Positions 1 to 7,537 of a stretch of DNA of 37,810 nt are shown here, piece after piece. The notes under the pieces are model-generated. The model saw only the letters and a program-made list of their open reading frames with translations, was not told the DNA's origin and did not search any database. The stretch lies in contig JAHELT010000029.1 of assembly GCA_024644045.1 (NCBI GenBank), positions 1 to 37,810 of the forward strand, in the 5' to 3' direction. The stretch comes from Chromatiales bacterium (GTDB lineage: Bacteria > Pseudomonadota > Gammaproteobacteria > JAHELT01). A program made the translations under genes and the position numbers. Each line of letters starts with the position of its first letter. Position 1 is the stretch's first letter.

Positions 1-27
1 ATCCGCAAGCTGCAAGAGCAATTCTGA
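1..27 (+). CDS. C-terminal end of a truncated upstream gene
   Basis: Frame 1 reads IRKLQEQF and then TGA at 25-27. The eight residues are amphipathic and coding-like, and no plus-strand gene follows at once, so this is most likely the tail of a gene that begins outside the window. Nothing can be said about its function. The alternative is chance, since eight codons are weak evidence. Confidence 0.3.
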   Translation: MRKLQEQF

Positions 28-238
28 GTTGGTTTCCTGTTACGCGCTGCCTTGGCGACCCGCACTGACACGGGAACCTGTGCCGCAGTGTGACGACCGT
101 CGAGCAATTCAGTAGAGGAGGCTGGTGTTAGCGTCAACCGTACGCTGGCCGGCTGACGTCGTCGCACGGAGGCGCACGACGTGTGCATGAGCGTCATTTC
201 CTGCCGGTCCGGGCTCGGGACGTTCGCGCGATGCGCGA

Positions 239-1216
239 TTACGGCGCACGCTCCCGTACGCCGGACGATTGCTGCGCGACTTCGGTGCGTGGTGGCATTC
301 CTTCCCTGGCCAGCGAGAGGCAGGCTGACAGGGATTTGCCGATCGAATCGTAGGTAGCAGGAGGACCCGTGATCGCGCCCACCATGTGGTAGCGCGCGGG
401 CTCGTAGTGCTGCTCTGCCGTGAACGGGGCCAGGAACACGTCGCCGACCAGATCGTCGCGTACAAAAAAAGCATTCGTCCCGGACAGGTCACAGCCGACC
501 AGGCGGTAACCTCTACCCGCGAAGTTCAACTCCAGGAACTTCAGCGACGCCCCCATGTAGTCGTCACCGTTCCAGCGATGGGCATCGTCGTAAGCGATGT
601 TGAACAGAATCGGCGGCGCGTACTTCGCGTTGTACTCAATGACGACGACTCGCGGGTTGATGCATTTGATCGCGTTGAAAATATGGACATCGTTGCCATC
701 GATGTCGATGGACAGCAGGTCGATCTCTCCGCGGTGCGTATGATGCGACAGGATCCGATCGATGTTGTTCTTTTTCGCAAAAGCATGGACGACCTGCAGC
801 CGCTTGCCTTCGATCGCCGGGCGCAACCCCGCCTGGATGTCGCGCACTGCCCTCTGTGATCCCTCGATCCACAGGCCTTCCCAGCCCTGGAACACCAGCG
901 CGAGGGTGTTGTTTTCCAGGCCGTCTCCGACGCCGACCTCGACGAACACCTTGTTGGTGGTGTTCACGCGCCGGAATATCTCCTGGATGATGCCGTCCTC
1001 CTCGTTCTGCGAGTAGACCTTTCTGCCATGGCGGATCAGAGACTTGGGGTGTTCGTAGCGGGGACTTGATTTCAGCGTTTCGAGGTGCTGGGCCATTACG
1101 ATCTGGCGCAGGTAGGCGACATTTCTGTTGATCTGCTTGGTGTACTTCAGCTTTTTAAGCTTCTTCGAGAGCCTGTCGCGCGCCCTCCTGAACGTGTCGT
1201 GTGTTTTTTCAAGCAA
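239..1216 (-). CDS. FkbM-type SAM-dependent methyltransferase
   Basis: A 325-residue protein with a basic, lysine-rich N-terminus followed by a class I methyltransferase fold. Seen: FVEVGVGDGLENNT (about residues 91-104) is a SAM-binding motif I, and LLSIDIDGNDVHIF (about 167-180) is the D-x-D-G-N-D signature of FkbM-like proteins. The family methylates hydroxyls of sugars, lipids or secondary metabolites; the acceptor cannot be told here. The reading frame extends upstream to 1369, but TTG at 1216 is preferred: GGAG sits 7 nt before it, and the extra 51 residues upstream are low-complexity Arg/Gly. It lies on the same strand as the phosphodiesterase at 1631-3070 but 414 bp away, so it is probably a separate unit. 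No glycan or lipid biosynthesis genes flank it. Confidence 0.8.
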   Translation of the reverse strand: MLEKTHDTFRRARDRLSKKLKKLKYTKQINRNVAYLRQIVMAQHLETLKSSPRYEHPKSLIRHGRKVYSQNEEDGIIQEIFRRVNTTNKVFVEVGVGDGLENNTLALVFQGWEGLWIEGSQRAVRDIQAGLRPAIEGKRLQVVHAFAKKNNIDRILSHHTHRGEIDLLSIDIDGNDVHIFNAIKCINPRVVVIEYNAKYAPPILFNIAYDDAHRWNGDDYMGASLKFLELNFAGRGYRLVGCDLSGTNAFFVRDDLVGDVFLAPFTAEQHYEPARYHMVGAITGPPATYDSIGKSLSACLSLAREGMPPRTEVAQQSSGVRERAP

Positions 1217-1630
1217 GTGTTTTCTCCGACGCCCTGCCGTATCGCGCCGCGCTCCCTGCAAGGCGCCCCTCCCATGGTCGAGTGTACCTTCCCAGGGCGG
1301 TAAACACATCGGGCCGTCACGACGCAGCATGCTGGCCACTCCGCGGGAAACCAGACCATCATGAGTCAAATTGATGGAATAACAACCACTTGAGAAATGC
1401 CGGTTGCCTCGGCAGCGGTATCAAGAGGCGTTCGCGTAGTGGCATGATATCGGCTGGACCGCACCCGTATACCAGTGCGCCGCCGTCTTTGCCGGACAGC
1501 GAGGGGATGGGGTTGTTGGGTGCGACGAGATCAGGCTGCGCCGGCGCTCGTCCCGAGCGACGCTTGCAACGACAGTGACACACTCTGCTACGACCACCAT
1601 CAGCGTGTGTAAAGCCCACGGCAACGGCCT
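1217..1630. other. Non-coding gap, no feature recognised
   Basis: A 414-bp stretch between two minus-strand genes. The open frames here (for example 1359-1619 on the minus strand) are Arg/Pro-rich with no domain and no ribosome-binding site, typical of GC-rich non-coding DNA. I see no convincing promoter, terminator or repeat. Confidence 0.4.
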
Positions 1631-3070
1631 TCAGTTGCGAATCTCCTGCAGGTAAAGCGTGCTGCCCACCTGACTGGTGTGCAGCGTATGATCCGCAACC
1701 GTCTTGGAGGCGGTGATCGCCGGTAGGTCTATGCGCAAGTCCATCGCTTCGCGCAGTGGACGCCCGTCGACCGCTCCCGGGAGTTCCAGTCCCAGGGTCG
1801 CAAAGATCGTCGGCAGAATATCGACGATGCCCGCCGGTGTGTCGATGCGGGCGTTCGTTCTGTACGCGCTCCCGCCGAGTGCCAGCCAGTTGTTCAGCTC
1901 TTTGCGGTGCATGCCGCCGTGCATGCCGCCGCCCGCCGGCAAGTCGTTCGTATCGTGCAGCGACCGGCCCAGCAGGCCGCCGCTGTTCGGTGCGTCGGTC
2001 GACCTGGAAATAAAAACTACCTGGGGGGAGCGCGGATGCGCGAGCGCGACATCGTCCGGATCAAAACAGCCGGCGACATCTTTGGCGAACACGGGACCGC
2101 ACCACGGTTGCGCCTGCAGCCAGTTCGCCAGGCCGGCGATCCGTTCAGCGGAGGGGTCTTTGAGGTAACAGCCGCCGGCGGTGCTGCAGAACATCACGAT
2201 GTCCGTCTGGTCGTCGAATGTCGTTCCCGCCCGCCAGCCGGCAGCTCGCATTTGCTCTGCGATGCGCAGCGGTTCGCCGGCCGTTGCCAGATGACCGTGA
2301 TCGGAAAGCGTGATGATCTGCAGCGATTCAGCCTGTCCGCTCGCGGCGCGCCAGCGCAGGATGCGGGCCAGTTGCTGATCGGCGCAACGCAAAGCTTCCA
2401 GGTTCTCGGGAGTCCCGAGCCCGCTGTAGTGATAGCTGTAGTCCGGCTCGAACGACCACAGGATGGTGACGTCGGGGTCGAGCGCTTCGGCCACGAATTC
2501 GAGGTACACGTCAACCGCGTAGCGCAGCCGCTCAATCGCAGGCAGCCTCTGTTCGGGAACGGCGCCGAGCCGGTCGACGATCCTCGCGATTGAAGCCGCC
2601 GGCGTGGAGCGGTCCGGCCGGTACAGACTCATTCGGAACTGGTCCAGTTCCTCGGCACGGTGGTGCAGGATCCGAGTGCCGCCCGGCGTGCCCGAACCCA
2701 CGACCGCAAGCGTCCGGCCGGCGTCGGCAAGGCGCTCGCCCAGTGAGGGAACATCGAGCAGTTCGCCGTGCAGCGCCCGGTGGGCTGCGAACAGGTGCTC
2801 TTCGTCGCCGGAGTTTACCAGCCGGTCGGGCCAGACTGACGGTTCGAGAAATTTGTTCCCTACGATGCCGTGACGCTGCGGCATGCAGCCGGTGACCAGG
2901 CTCGCCTGATTGACCCGGGTCTCGCTGGGGAACACCGCGCGTGCGTTCGGGTACCACACGCTGGTGTCGGCGAAACTGCGCAGCGTAGGCATGGTCTCCT
3001 CGGTGACCATGTCGGGCCGCAGCCCATCGAAAACCAGGACCAGCACGCGGGTTCGGTTCGCCGGATGCAT
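1631..3070 (-). CDS. Alkaline phosphatase superfamily phosphodiesterase (NPP-like)
   Basis: A 479-residue protein of the nucleotide pyrophosphatase/phosphodiesterase branch of the alkaline phosphatase superfamily, which hydrolyses phosphate esters with two zinc ions. Seen: VLVLVFDGLRPDM (about 9-21) supplies the first metal Asp; AVFPSETRVNQASLVTG (about 45-61) holds the likely Thr nucleophile; SDHGHL gives the second metal site; GGMHGGMH and DILPTIFATLGLELPGAVDG form the usual C-terminal signature. No clear signal peptide, so probably cytoplasmic. ATG at 3070 has GGAAAG just upstream; a TTG at 3091 would add seven residues. It is divergent from the flavin oxidoreductase at 3233. The family assignment is firm, the substrate unknown. 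Confidence 0.88.
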   Translation of the reverse strand: MHPANRTRVLVLVFDGLRPDMVTEETMPTLRSFADTSVWYPNARAVFPSETRVNQASLVTGCMPQRHGIVGNKFLEPSVWPDRLVNSGDEEHLFAAHRALHGELLDVPSLGERLADAGRTLAVVGSGTPGGTRILHHRAEELDQFRMSLYRPDRSTPAASIARIVDRLGAVPEQRLPAIERLRYAVDVYLEFVAEALDPDVTILWSFEPDYSYHYSGLGTPENLEALRCADQQLARILRWRAASGQAESLQIITLSDHGHLATAGEPLRIAEQMRAAGWRAGTTFDDQTDIVMFCSTAGGCYLKDPSAERIAGLANWLQAQPWCGPVFAKDVAGCFDPDDVALAHPRSPQVVFISRSTDAPNSGGLLGRSLHDTNDLPAGGGMHGGMHRKELNNWLALGGSAYRTNARIDTPAGIVDILPTIFATLGLELPGAVDGRPLREAMDLRIDLPAITASKTVADHTLHTSQVGSTLYLQEIRN

Positions 3071-3232
3071 CGTCTTTCCAATCGATTTCAATCAACCAGA
3101 CCAGAGCCGCAGGTTAACCGATTACCGGCGCAGCGTCCTCGATTGGATGCCGGGTACTGCGCTACGCGTTGTCGGAGACGTCACACTCGGGCATAGTCGC
3201 GCTCGATCCATTCAACCCACGAGTTCCGCGCG

Positions 3233-4384
3233 ATGCATGAACGGCCTCTATTGCTGACTCCTCTCCAGATCCGTGCGCTTACCCTTCGCAACCGCATCGT
3301 GATCTCGCCGATGTGCCAGTATTCGGCTGAGGAGGGCATGTTGAGCGACTGGCACGTCGCGCATCTCGGGCAGTTCGCCATGGGAGGCGCCGGCCTCGTG
3401 TTCACCGAAGCGAGCGCTGTCGAGCGGCGCGGGCGCATTACGCACGGCGATGCGGGCCTCTGGAGCGACGGCCATATCGAGCCGTTCCGGCGTGTTGTGA
3501 ACTTCATCAAGTCGCAGGGTGCGGCAGCCGGTATCCAACTCGCGCATGCGGGGCGCAAAGCGAGTATGCAGCGACCGTGGCACGGCAACGCCCCGCTCAA
3601 TCGCACCGATGCCGAGCGCGGTGATGAACCCTGGGAGATCGTGGGCGCCAGCCCGATTCCCGTCGACGAAGGGTGGCTCGTGCCTCGCGAGATTCCGACC
3701 GGCGAGCTACCGGCGTTGATCGAGACGTTTGCTGATGCGGCCGGGCGTGCCCTGGCCGCCGGCGCCGACGTGATCGAGATTCACGGTGCTCACGGCTATC
3801 TTATCGCGAGCTTCCTCTCGCCGGTTACGAATCGGCGCAGCGACCGTTATGGTGGCGACCGGCAGGGGCGAATGCGATTCGCGCTGGAGATAACCGAAGC
3901 CGTGCGCGGCGCATGGCCCGACGATAAACCGCTGTTCTTCCGCATCTCAGCGATCGACGGCGCCGAGAACGGATGGAATCTGGACGACAGCGTCGCTCTG
4001 GCGCGCGCGCTCAGGGCGCTGGGCGTCGATGTTGTGGATTGCTCGTCCGGCGGCATTGCCGGTGCTGCAACGGCGGCCGCCGGAAAGCGCCAGCCCGGGT
4101 TCCAGGTGCCTTTTGCCGATCGAATTCGTCGTGAGGCCGAGGTGATGACGCAGGCGGTCGGGCTGATCACGCATCCGCTGCAGGCAGAGGCTATCTTGCG
4201 CGAGGACCGTGCTGATCTTATCGCGATCGGTCGCGAGGCACTCGAGTATCCGCATTGGCCGTTACACGCCGCCGAAGTTCTCGGCAGCGACGCCGGCTAC
4301 CGGGCCTGGCCGAAGCAGTACGGCTGGTGGCTGGAGCGGCGCGCGGCATCGAGTGAGTTTTACCGCCCGCCGATCGAGGAATGA
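3233..4384 (+). CDS. NADH:flavin oxidoreductase, Old Yellow Enzyme (YqjM/XenA-like)
   Basis: A 383-residue FMN TIM-barrel ene-reductase that reduces activated C=C bonds with NAD(P)H. Seen: ISPMCQYS with Cys28 matches the flavin-tuning cysteine of the YqjM/XenA class. HGAHGYLIASFLSP (184-197) carries the H-x-x-H substrate-binding pair, and NRRSDRYGG (200-208) is the class motif; both are intact. Length fits the family (about 340-380). Typical substrates are enones, nitro compounds and other xenobiotics; the native one is unknown. The start is the first ATG, with a weak ribosome-binding site. It is transcribed away from the phosphodiesterase and ends just before a palindromic repeat at 4395. 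A fused 2,4-dienoyl-CoA reductase is excluded because the C-terminal FAD/NAD domains are missing. Confidence 0.92.
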   Translation: MHERPLLLTPLQIRALTLRNRIVISPMCQYSAEEGMLSDWHVAHLGQFAMGGAGLVFTEASAVERRGRITHGDAGLWSDGHIEPFRRVVNFIKSQGAAAGIQLAHAGRKASMQRPWHGNAPLNRTDAERGDEPWEIVGASPIPVDEGWLVPREIPTGELPALIETFADAAGRALAAGADVIEIHGAHGYLIASFLSPVTNRRSDRYGGDRQGRMRFALEITEAVRGAWPDDKPLFFRISAIDGAENGWNLDDSVALARALRALGVDVVDCSSGGIAGAATAAAGKRQPGFQVPFADRIRREAEVMTQAVGLITHPLQAEAILREDRADLIAIGREALEYPHWPLHAAEVLGSDAGYRAWPKQYGWWLERRAASSEFYRPPIEE

Positions 4385-4394
4385 CGGGCGTTAG

Positions 4395-4445
4395 AAATGG
4401 GGTCAATCTGCGTTTCAGCTGAGCAAGAAAGCAGAATGCCCCATT
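4395..4445. repeat. Palindromic repeat B, copy 1
   Basis: Begins AAATGGGGTC and ends GCAGAATGCCCCATT, so the ends can pair. Its reverse complement matches 5751-5794: both contain AATGGGGCATTCTGC, an AAACGC block and a CCCCATTT end. The two copies stand as inverted repeats on either side of the DUF188 gene and the peptidase remnant. Confidence 0.6.
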
Positions 4446-4491
4446 CGCGAGTTACCCGTCAAAACGCGGAACCGGCGTTGGCAGAGTCCCG

Positions 4492-4959
4492 TCAGGAATC
4501 GCTTTGCAGGTTGCTCAAGTGGCTGGTCAGCAGTCTGTCCAGCTGGTTGGCGAAGGCATTCTTGTCGCTCTGGCTCAACGTCGGCGGGCCGCCGGTGCGG
4601 ATGCCGCTTCCGCGCAGGGTGTCCATGAAATCGCGCATGTTGAGGCGTTCGCCGATGGTTTCCCTGGTGTACATCTCGCCGCGCGGGTTGAGCGCATGGG
4701 CGCCTTTGCCGATGACCTCTGCCGCCAGCGGAATGTCGGCCGTGACGACCAGATCGCCGGCGTCGACCCGCTTCACGATCTCGCTGTCGGCGACGTCGAA
4801 ACCGGGCGCCACCTGGATCGATCTGATCCAGCGCGACGGCGGAACGCGTATCGGTTGATTCGCAACCAGCACCAGCGGCAGCTGGGTGCGTTTGGCCGCC
4901 CGGAACAGAATTTCCTTGATCGCTACGGGGCAGGCGTCCGCGTCCACCCAGATTTTCAT
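4492..4959 (-). CDS. yaiI: UPF0178/DUF188 family protein (YaiI-like)
   Basis: A 155-residue protein, the usual family size. Seen: [18 protein letters not shown] at the N-terminus is the family hallmark and supplies acidic metal-type residues; [17 protein letters not shown] and the NPRGEMYT segment follow as expected. The fold is PIN/NYN-nuclease-like, so a role in RNA or nucleic acid processing is often proposed for the family, but no activity can be claimed here. The frame is open to 5001; the ATG at 4959 is chosen because the family begins exactly at [11 protein letters not shown]. The gene is monocistronic and sits between the two inverted copies of repeat B. Confidence 0.88.
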   Translation of the reverse strand: MKIWVDADACPVAIKEILFRAAKRTQLPLVLVANQPIRVPPSRWIRSIQVAPGFDVADSEIVKRVDAGDLVVTADIPLAAEVIGKGAHALNPRGEMYTRETIGERLNMRDFMDTLRGSGIRTGGPPTLSQSDKNAFANQLDRLLTSHLSNLQSDS

Positions 4960-5028
4960 GCCGCGCGCTCCACGCGCGCACCATACACGCTCTGCGGCCA
5001 TCCCCCAACGTGACGAATCCCGAACAAA

Positions 5029-5045
5029 ATGGGGAGTGTCCCCAA
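5029..5045. repeat. Palindromic repeat A, copy 1
   Basis: ATGGGGAGTGTCCCCAA, one mismatch from the consensus TTGGGGAGTGTCCCCAA, followed by AGTTGACGG. GGGGA and TCCCC pair around a GTG loop. It lies between the DUF188 start and the peptidase remnant. Confidence 0.75.
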
Positions 5046-5073
5046 AGTTGACGGATTTACGACAATCTGGGGC

Positions 5074-5650
5074 TCAGAATTGACAGCTGATGCCGATGCC
5101 CAGCACGTCGATCGCCTGGCCGTTGAGCGAAATGTCCGTGGCTGTCGGCACCGCGCGCGTCCGGAGGCGACGCAATTCGCTGCGGCTTTTGCAGTGATAT
5201 CATCCTGATAATGCGCTTCATTGAAGAAGCCGATGTCGTCCACCGCCACGGTTGCCCCGGCACCGCCCTGGGCTACGGGCGCACAAAGCCTGTCGATTCC
5301 CTCGGCGAACACAGCGGGGGTGTTGGTGGAGTGGAACGCGATCTGCGCGCCCGGCGCCATGTCGTGAATCAGCTCGCCCATCGCGGCACCCTCGTCGGCG
5401 CCAGCAGCATCGTCCCGCAGGTTGACGCTCGGCGGCAGATCCATGGAGTCCTGCGAGGGACTGCCTGTCAACGTACCTGCGACGCCGGTGTCCGGCATGG
5501 TGTCGGCGTCGCGATTGTCTGCCTGGGCGAAGCTGTCGGACAGAATGCCTGCCGTTTGCCCGCGCAAGCGGTTGCCAGCGCGGTGCCGGCGACCAGATAA
5601 GCTAGGGCCCGGAGAAGGGCACGGCGATTGCCAGGTGGCTTGGTGGTCAT
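5074..5650 (-). pseudogene. Remnant of a secreted S8-like serine peptidase
   Basis: Three pieces of one gene lie in three reading frames. From ATG at 5650: a signal peptide (MTTKPPGNRRALLRALAYLV, then AGTALATACAG). Next frame, from about 5560: GQTAGILSDSF, then DEGAAMGELIHDMAPGAQIAF and VAVDDIGFFNEAHYQDDITA, the core of a subtilase-like domain found in bacterial exoproteins. Third frame, from about 5170 to the TGA at 5074-5076: VPTATDISLNGQAIDVLGIG and then ISCQF, a natural-looking C-terminus. The linker normally found between signal peptide and ILSDSF is missing, and no catalytic His or Ser region remains, so large deletions occurred besides frameshifts. Not functional as a protease. I recognised the family from the DEGAAM...APGA...VDD pattern, not from a search. 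Confidence 0.65.
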
Positions 5651-5669
5651 CGCGGTTGTTCTCATCTGT

Positions 5670-5710
5670 TTACGGTCTGGTATAGCAAAGATTTGCCGCG
5701 CAGACCGTAA
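5670..5710. promoter_or_regulatory. Nested inverted repeat upstream of the peptidase remnant
   Basis: TTACGGTCTG (5670-5679) pairs perfectly with CAGACCGTAA (5701-5710). Inside lies a second dyad, GCAAAGATTTGC. It sits about 20 bp before the remnant's start on the minus strand, where TATACC inside the dyad could be a -10 box. It could be a regulator site, an mRNA hairpin, or the end of a small mobile repeat. Confidence 0.5.
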
Positions 5711-5750
5711 GACCTGTCGACACCGACGACTGATTCACAACCCTATGGTA

Positions 5751-5794
5751 AATGGGGCATTCTGCCTTTTCGAAGACAAAACGCGTCCCCATTT
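5751..5794. repeat. Palindromic repeat B, copy 2
   Basis: AATGGGGCATTCTGCC at the left end and CGCGTCCCCATTT at the right. It is the inverted partner of 4395-4445. The gap 5651-5978 otherwise holds only the dyad at 5670-5710 and the leader of the next gene. Confidence 0.6.
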
Positions 5795-5978
5795 TTCCGA
5801 ATGTCCCGGGAAACCTCTAAAGGTACCCGCCACCCGGCCGCTATTGCGCCTGCGGGGGACCGAACCCGCAACCACGGTTTGTTGCCGGAGTGGCGGGAGG
5901 CGGCCGGACAAGCCCTGCGTCTCAGTCGCCCGCAGCGAACCGGTTAACCAGCACATGCTCATACAGGAGAAACCTTTT

Positions 5979-6377
5979 ATGCATGGCAGTAAGATACTCG
6001 TCGGTACGATCCTGGCGCTGGCCTTCAGTCTGCCGTCCCTGGGACAGGCGCGCGGTCAGCTGTCCGTTCACGACGCTGCGATAGGCACGTACGTAGCGGA
6101 CCGAAAGCCTTATGGGACCTCGACACAGTTTTCGTCGACCGTGGGGCAGCTCTATGCGTTCACGCACATCGTCGGCGCTGACGCAGGTACCCGGGTCACG
6201 CACAAGTGGTACTACGGCGAGCAGCTGATGGCGGAGGTGCAGCTCCGCATCGGTGGCGACAACTGGCGCACGTGGAGCAGCAAGAACGTGATGTCCGACT
6301 GGGTGGGCGAGTGGCGAGTCGAAGTCATCGCCGACGACGGCACGATGCTGGAGACGATCACCTTTGAAGTGGGGTGA
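5979..6377 (+). CDS. DUF2914 domain exported protein
   Basis: A 132-residue protein with a Sec signal peptide (about 1-25: SKILVGTILALAFSLPSLG core, cleavage probably after QA) and one DUF2914 domain. Seen: VGQLYAFTHIVGADAGTRVT, then HKWYYGEQLMAEVQLRIGG, WRTWSSK and GEWRVEVI are the domain's landmarks in order. The domain is a small beta-sandwich seen in proteobacterial envelope proteins; its role is not established. AGGAG lies 9 nt before the ATG at 5979 and decides the start against the longer open frame. It stands alone, and a small hairpin follows the stop. Confidence 0.85.
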   Translation: MHGSKILVGTILALAFSLPSLGQARGQLSVHDAAIGTYVADRKPYGTSTQFSSTVGQLYAFTHIVGADAGTRVTHKWYYGEQLMAEVQLRIGGDNWRTWSSKNVMSDWVGEWRVEVIADDGTMLETITFEVG

Positions 6378-6385
6378 GGACTGCC

Positions 6386-6405
6386 GTCTGAAGCGGTGTT
6401 CAGAC
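6386..6405 (+). terminator. Weak stem-loop after the DUF2914 gene
   Basis: GTCTGAA, a six-base loop GCGGTG, then TTCAGAC: a perfect 7-bp stem starting 9 nt after the stop. There is no T-tract, so it may protect the mRNA 3' end rather than terminate transcription. Confidence 0.3.
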
Positions 6406-6514
6406 AAAGCGTGCCAAGGATGGCGCGCTTTCTTGAATCAGAAATAGAACAAACACCCGCACCCGTTTTCTCAGACTGATGCGCACGCCGTCCGCCGGCG
6501 CAACTCGCGCGCAA

Positions 6515-7078
6515 TCACACCGCGTTTTTTTTCAGTTCGCTCTTCAGCAGCTCGATGCGGCGCTTGGCGCCCTGCGAGTGCGGGGCGATTTCCAACAGCT
6601 TTTCGAAGGTTCTTATCGCCTCGGGGAAATCACGTCGCAGTCCGAGGATCATTCCCTTGCCCCAGATTGCACCGAAGTGCCGCGGTTCGAGCGCCAGGGT
6701 TCGCTCGATATCGTCCAGTGATCCTGCGTAGTTGCGTCGGTGGTAACGTACGGTTGCGCGTGCGTTCCACCCTTCGGAGAAAGCCGGCAGCGTTTTAACG
6801 ACACGGTGTAAATGGCTTCCGCCTGCTCGAGCTGACCGGCCTGCAGCGCTTCTCGACCTTCCCCCATCAGTGTATCTATGTCCTCACGCCCGGAATTCGA
6901 ACCAGATCTGCCAGATCGCGGATTCCGTTTCGCGCTGCACGCGGACACTTTCGCTGCTTTGCAGCGTAGCGAACAACGGTTCCAGCCGCTTGTCCGTCTG
7001 ATCCGCCCATGCGAGGGAGGTGGTCAGCACCAGGGCCAGGGCCCATGGGGAAATGCCGCTGATCGCTTCACAACACAC
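6515..7078 (-). pseudogene. Exported TPR-repeat protein, broken by two frameshifts
   Basis: Frame 1, from GTG at 7078: a signal peptide (ISGISPWALALVLTTSLAWA) and a helical segment ending AIWQIWFEF. Frame 2, from about 6893: EDIDTLMGEGREALQAGQLE, then QAEAIYTVSLK. Frame 3, from about 6790: LPAFSEGWNARATVRYHRRN, then LDDIERTLALEPRHFGA and a final TPR ending ELLKSELKKNAV at TGA 6515-6517. Joined, they form a conventional TPR protein of about 185 residues with the WN-A-x-Y and LALEP-HFGA repeats. Each break is a one-base-type shift, the second beside a TTTT run, so sequencing error is possible. GTG lies one base after the stop of the zinc-finger gene, so the two formed an operon. Confidence 0.75.
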
Positions 7079-7079
7079 C

Positions 7080-7346
7080 CTACCTCAGCTGACTGTCTTT
7101 GCTGCCGCGGCGGTTGTAGCCGCCGTGGGCCGCCTGCGCTTCGTCCATCGCGGCCTGGCATTCGACGCAACGGCGCACGCCGGGGATTGCCGTGCGGCGG
7201 GCTTCCGGGATTTCGGTGTCGCATTCCTCGCAGTGGCGCAAGCTCTCGCCACGCGGCAACTGGCGCCGGGCATGCCGAACGGCGTCGTCAACGCTTGCGT
7301 CGATCTGATCCTGCACGGCCCCGTCGCGGGCCCAGCCACCGGCCAT
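7080..7346 (-). CDS. ybiI: DksA/TraR-type C4 zinc-finger protein (YbiI-like)
   Basis: An 88-residue protein, the same length as E. coli YbiI. Seen: C-x2-C-x17-C-x2-C (HCEEC ... RRCVEC), the canonical DksA/TraR zinc finger, after a short helical N-terminus; the long DksA coiled coil with its acidic tip is absent. Members bind RNA polymerase or remain uncharacterised; this short type is usually uncharacterised. The ATG at 7346 has GGGAGGA seven bases upstream and is preferred to the ATG at 7352. The broken TPR gene follows after one base. Confidence 0.85.
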   Translation of the reverse strand: MAGGWARDGAVQDQIDASVDDAVRHARRQLPRGESLRHCEECDTEIPEARRTAIPGVRRCVECQAAMDEAQAAHGGYNRRGSKDSQLR

Positions 7347-7484
7347 GATCATTCCTCCCTTGTTCCCGCGCTATGGTTGCACAACAGTGCGCAGCAGAAA
7401 AGCGCACGCGACACGGGGCATGCGCTGATTTGACGGACTCCCCGAAACCCGGGACACTGCATCCAATGATGAAAATCCGTCAGA

Positions 7485-7501
7485 TTGGGGAGTGTCCCCA
7501 A
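7485..7501. repeat. Palindromic repeat A, copy 2
   Basis: TTGGGGAGTGTCCCCAA, the consensus form, preceded by CCGTCAGA. It lies between the zinc-finger gene and the racemase-like gene, where those two are transcribed divergently. Confidence 0.8.
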
Positions 7502-7537
7502 ATTGTTGAGAATGCGACAGACTAGGGTGGGGAGGCG

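Noticed and set aside
5852-5869. Minus-strand T-arm-like sequence suggesting a tRNA
   Set aside because: The stem is good (GCGGG/CCCGC) but the loop has 8 bases instead of 7 and no matching acceptor, anticodon or D-arm is found on either side.
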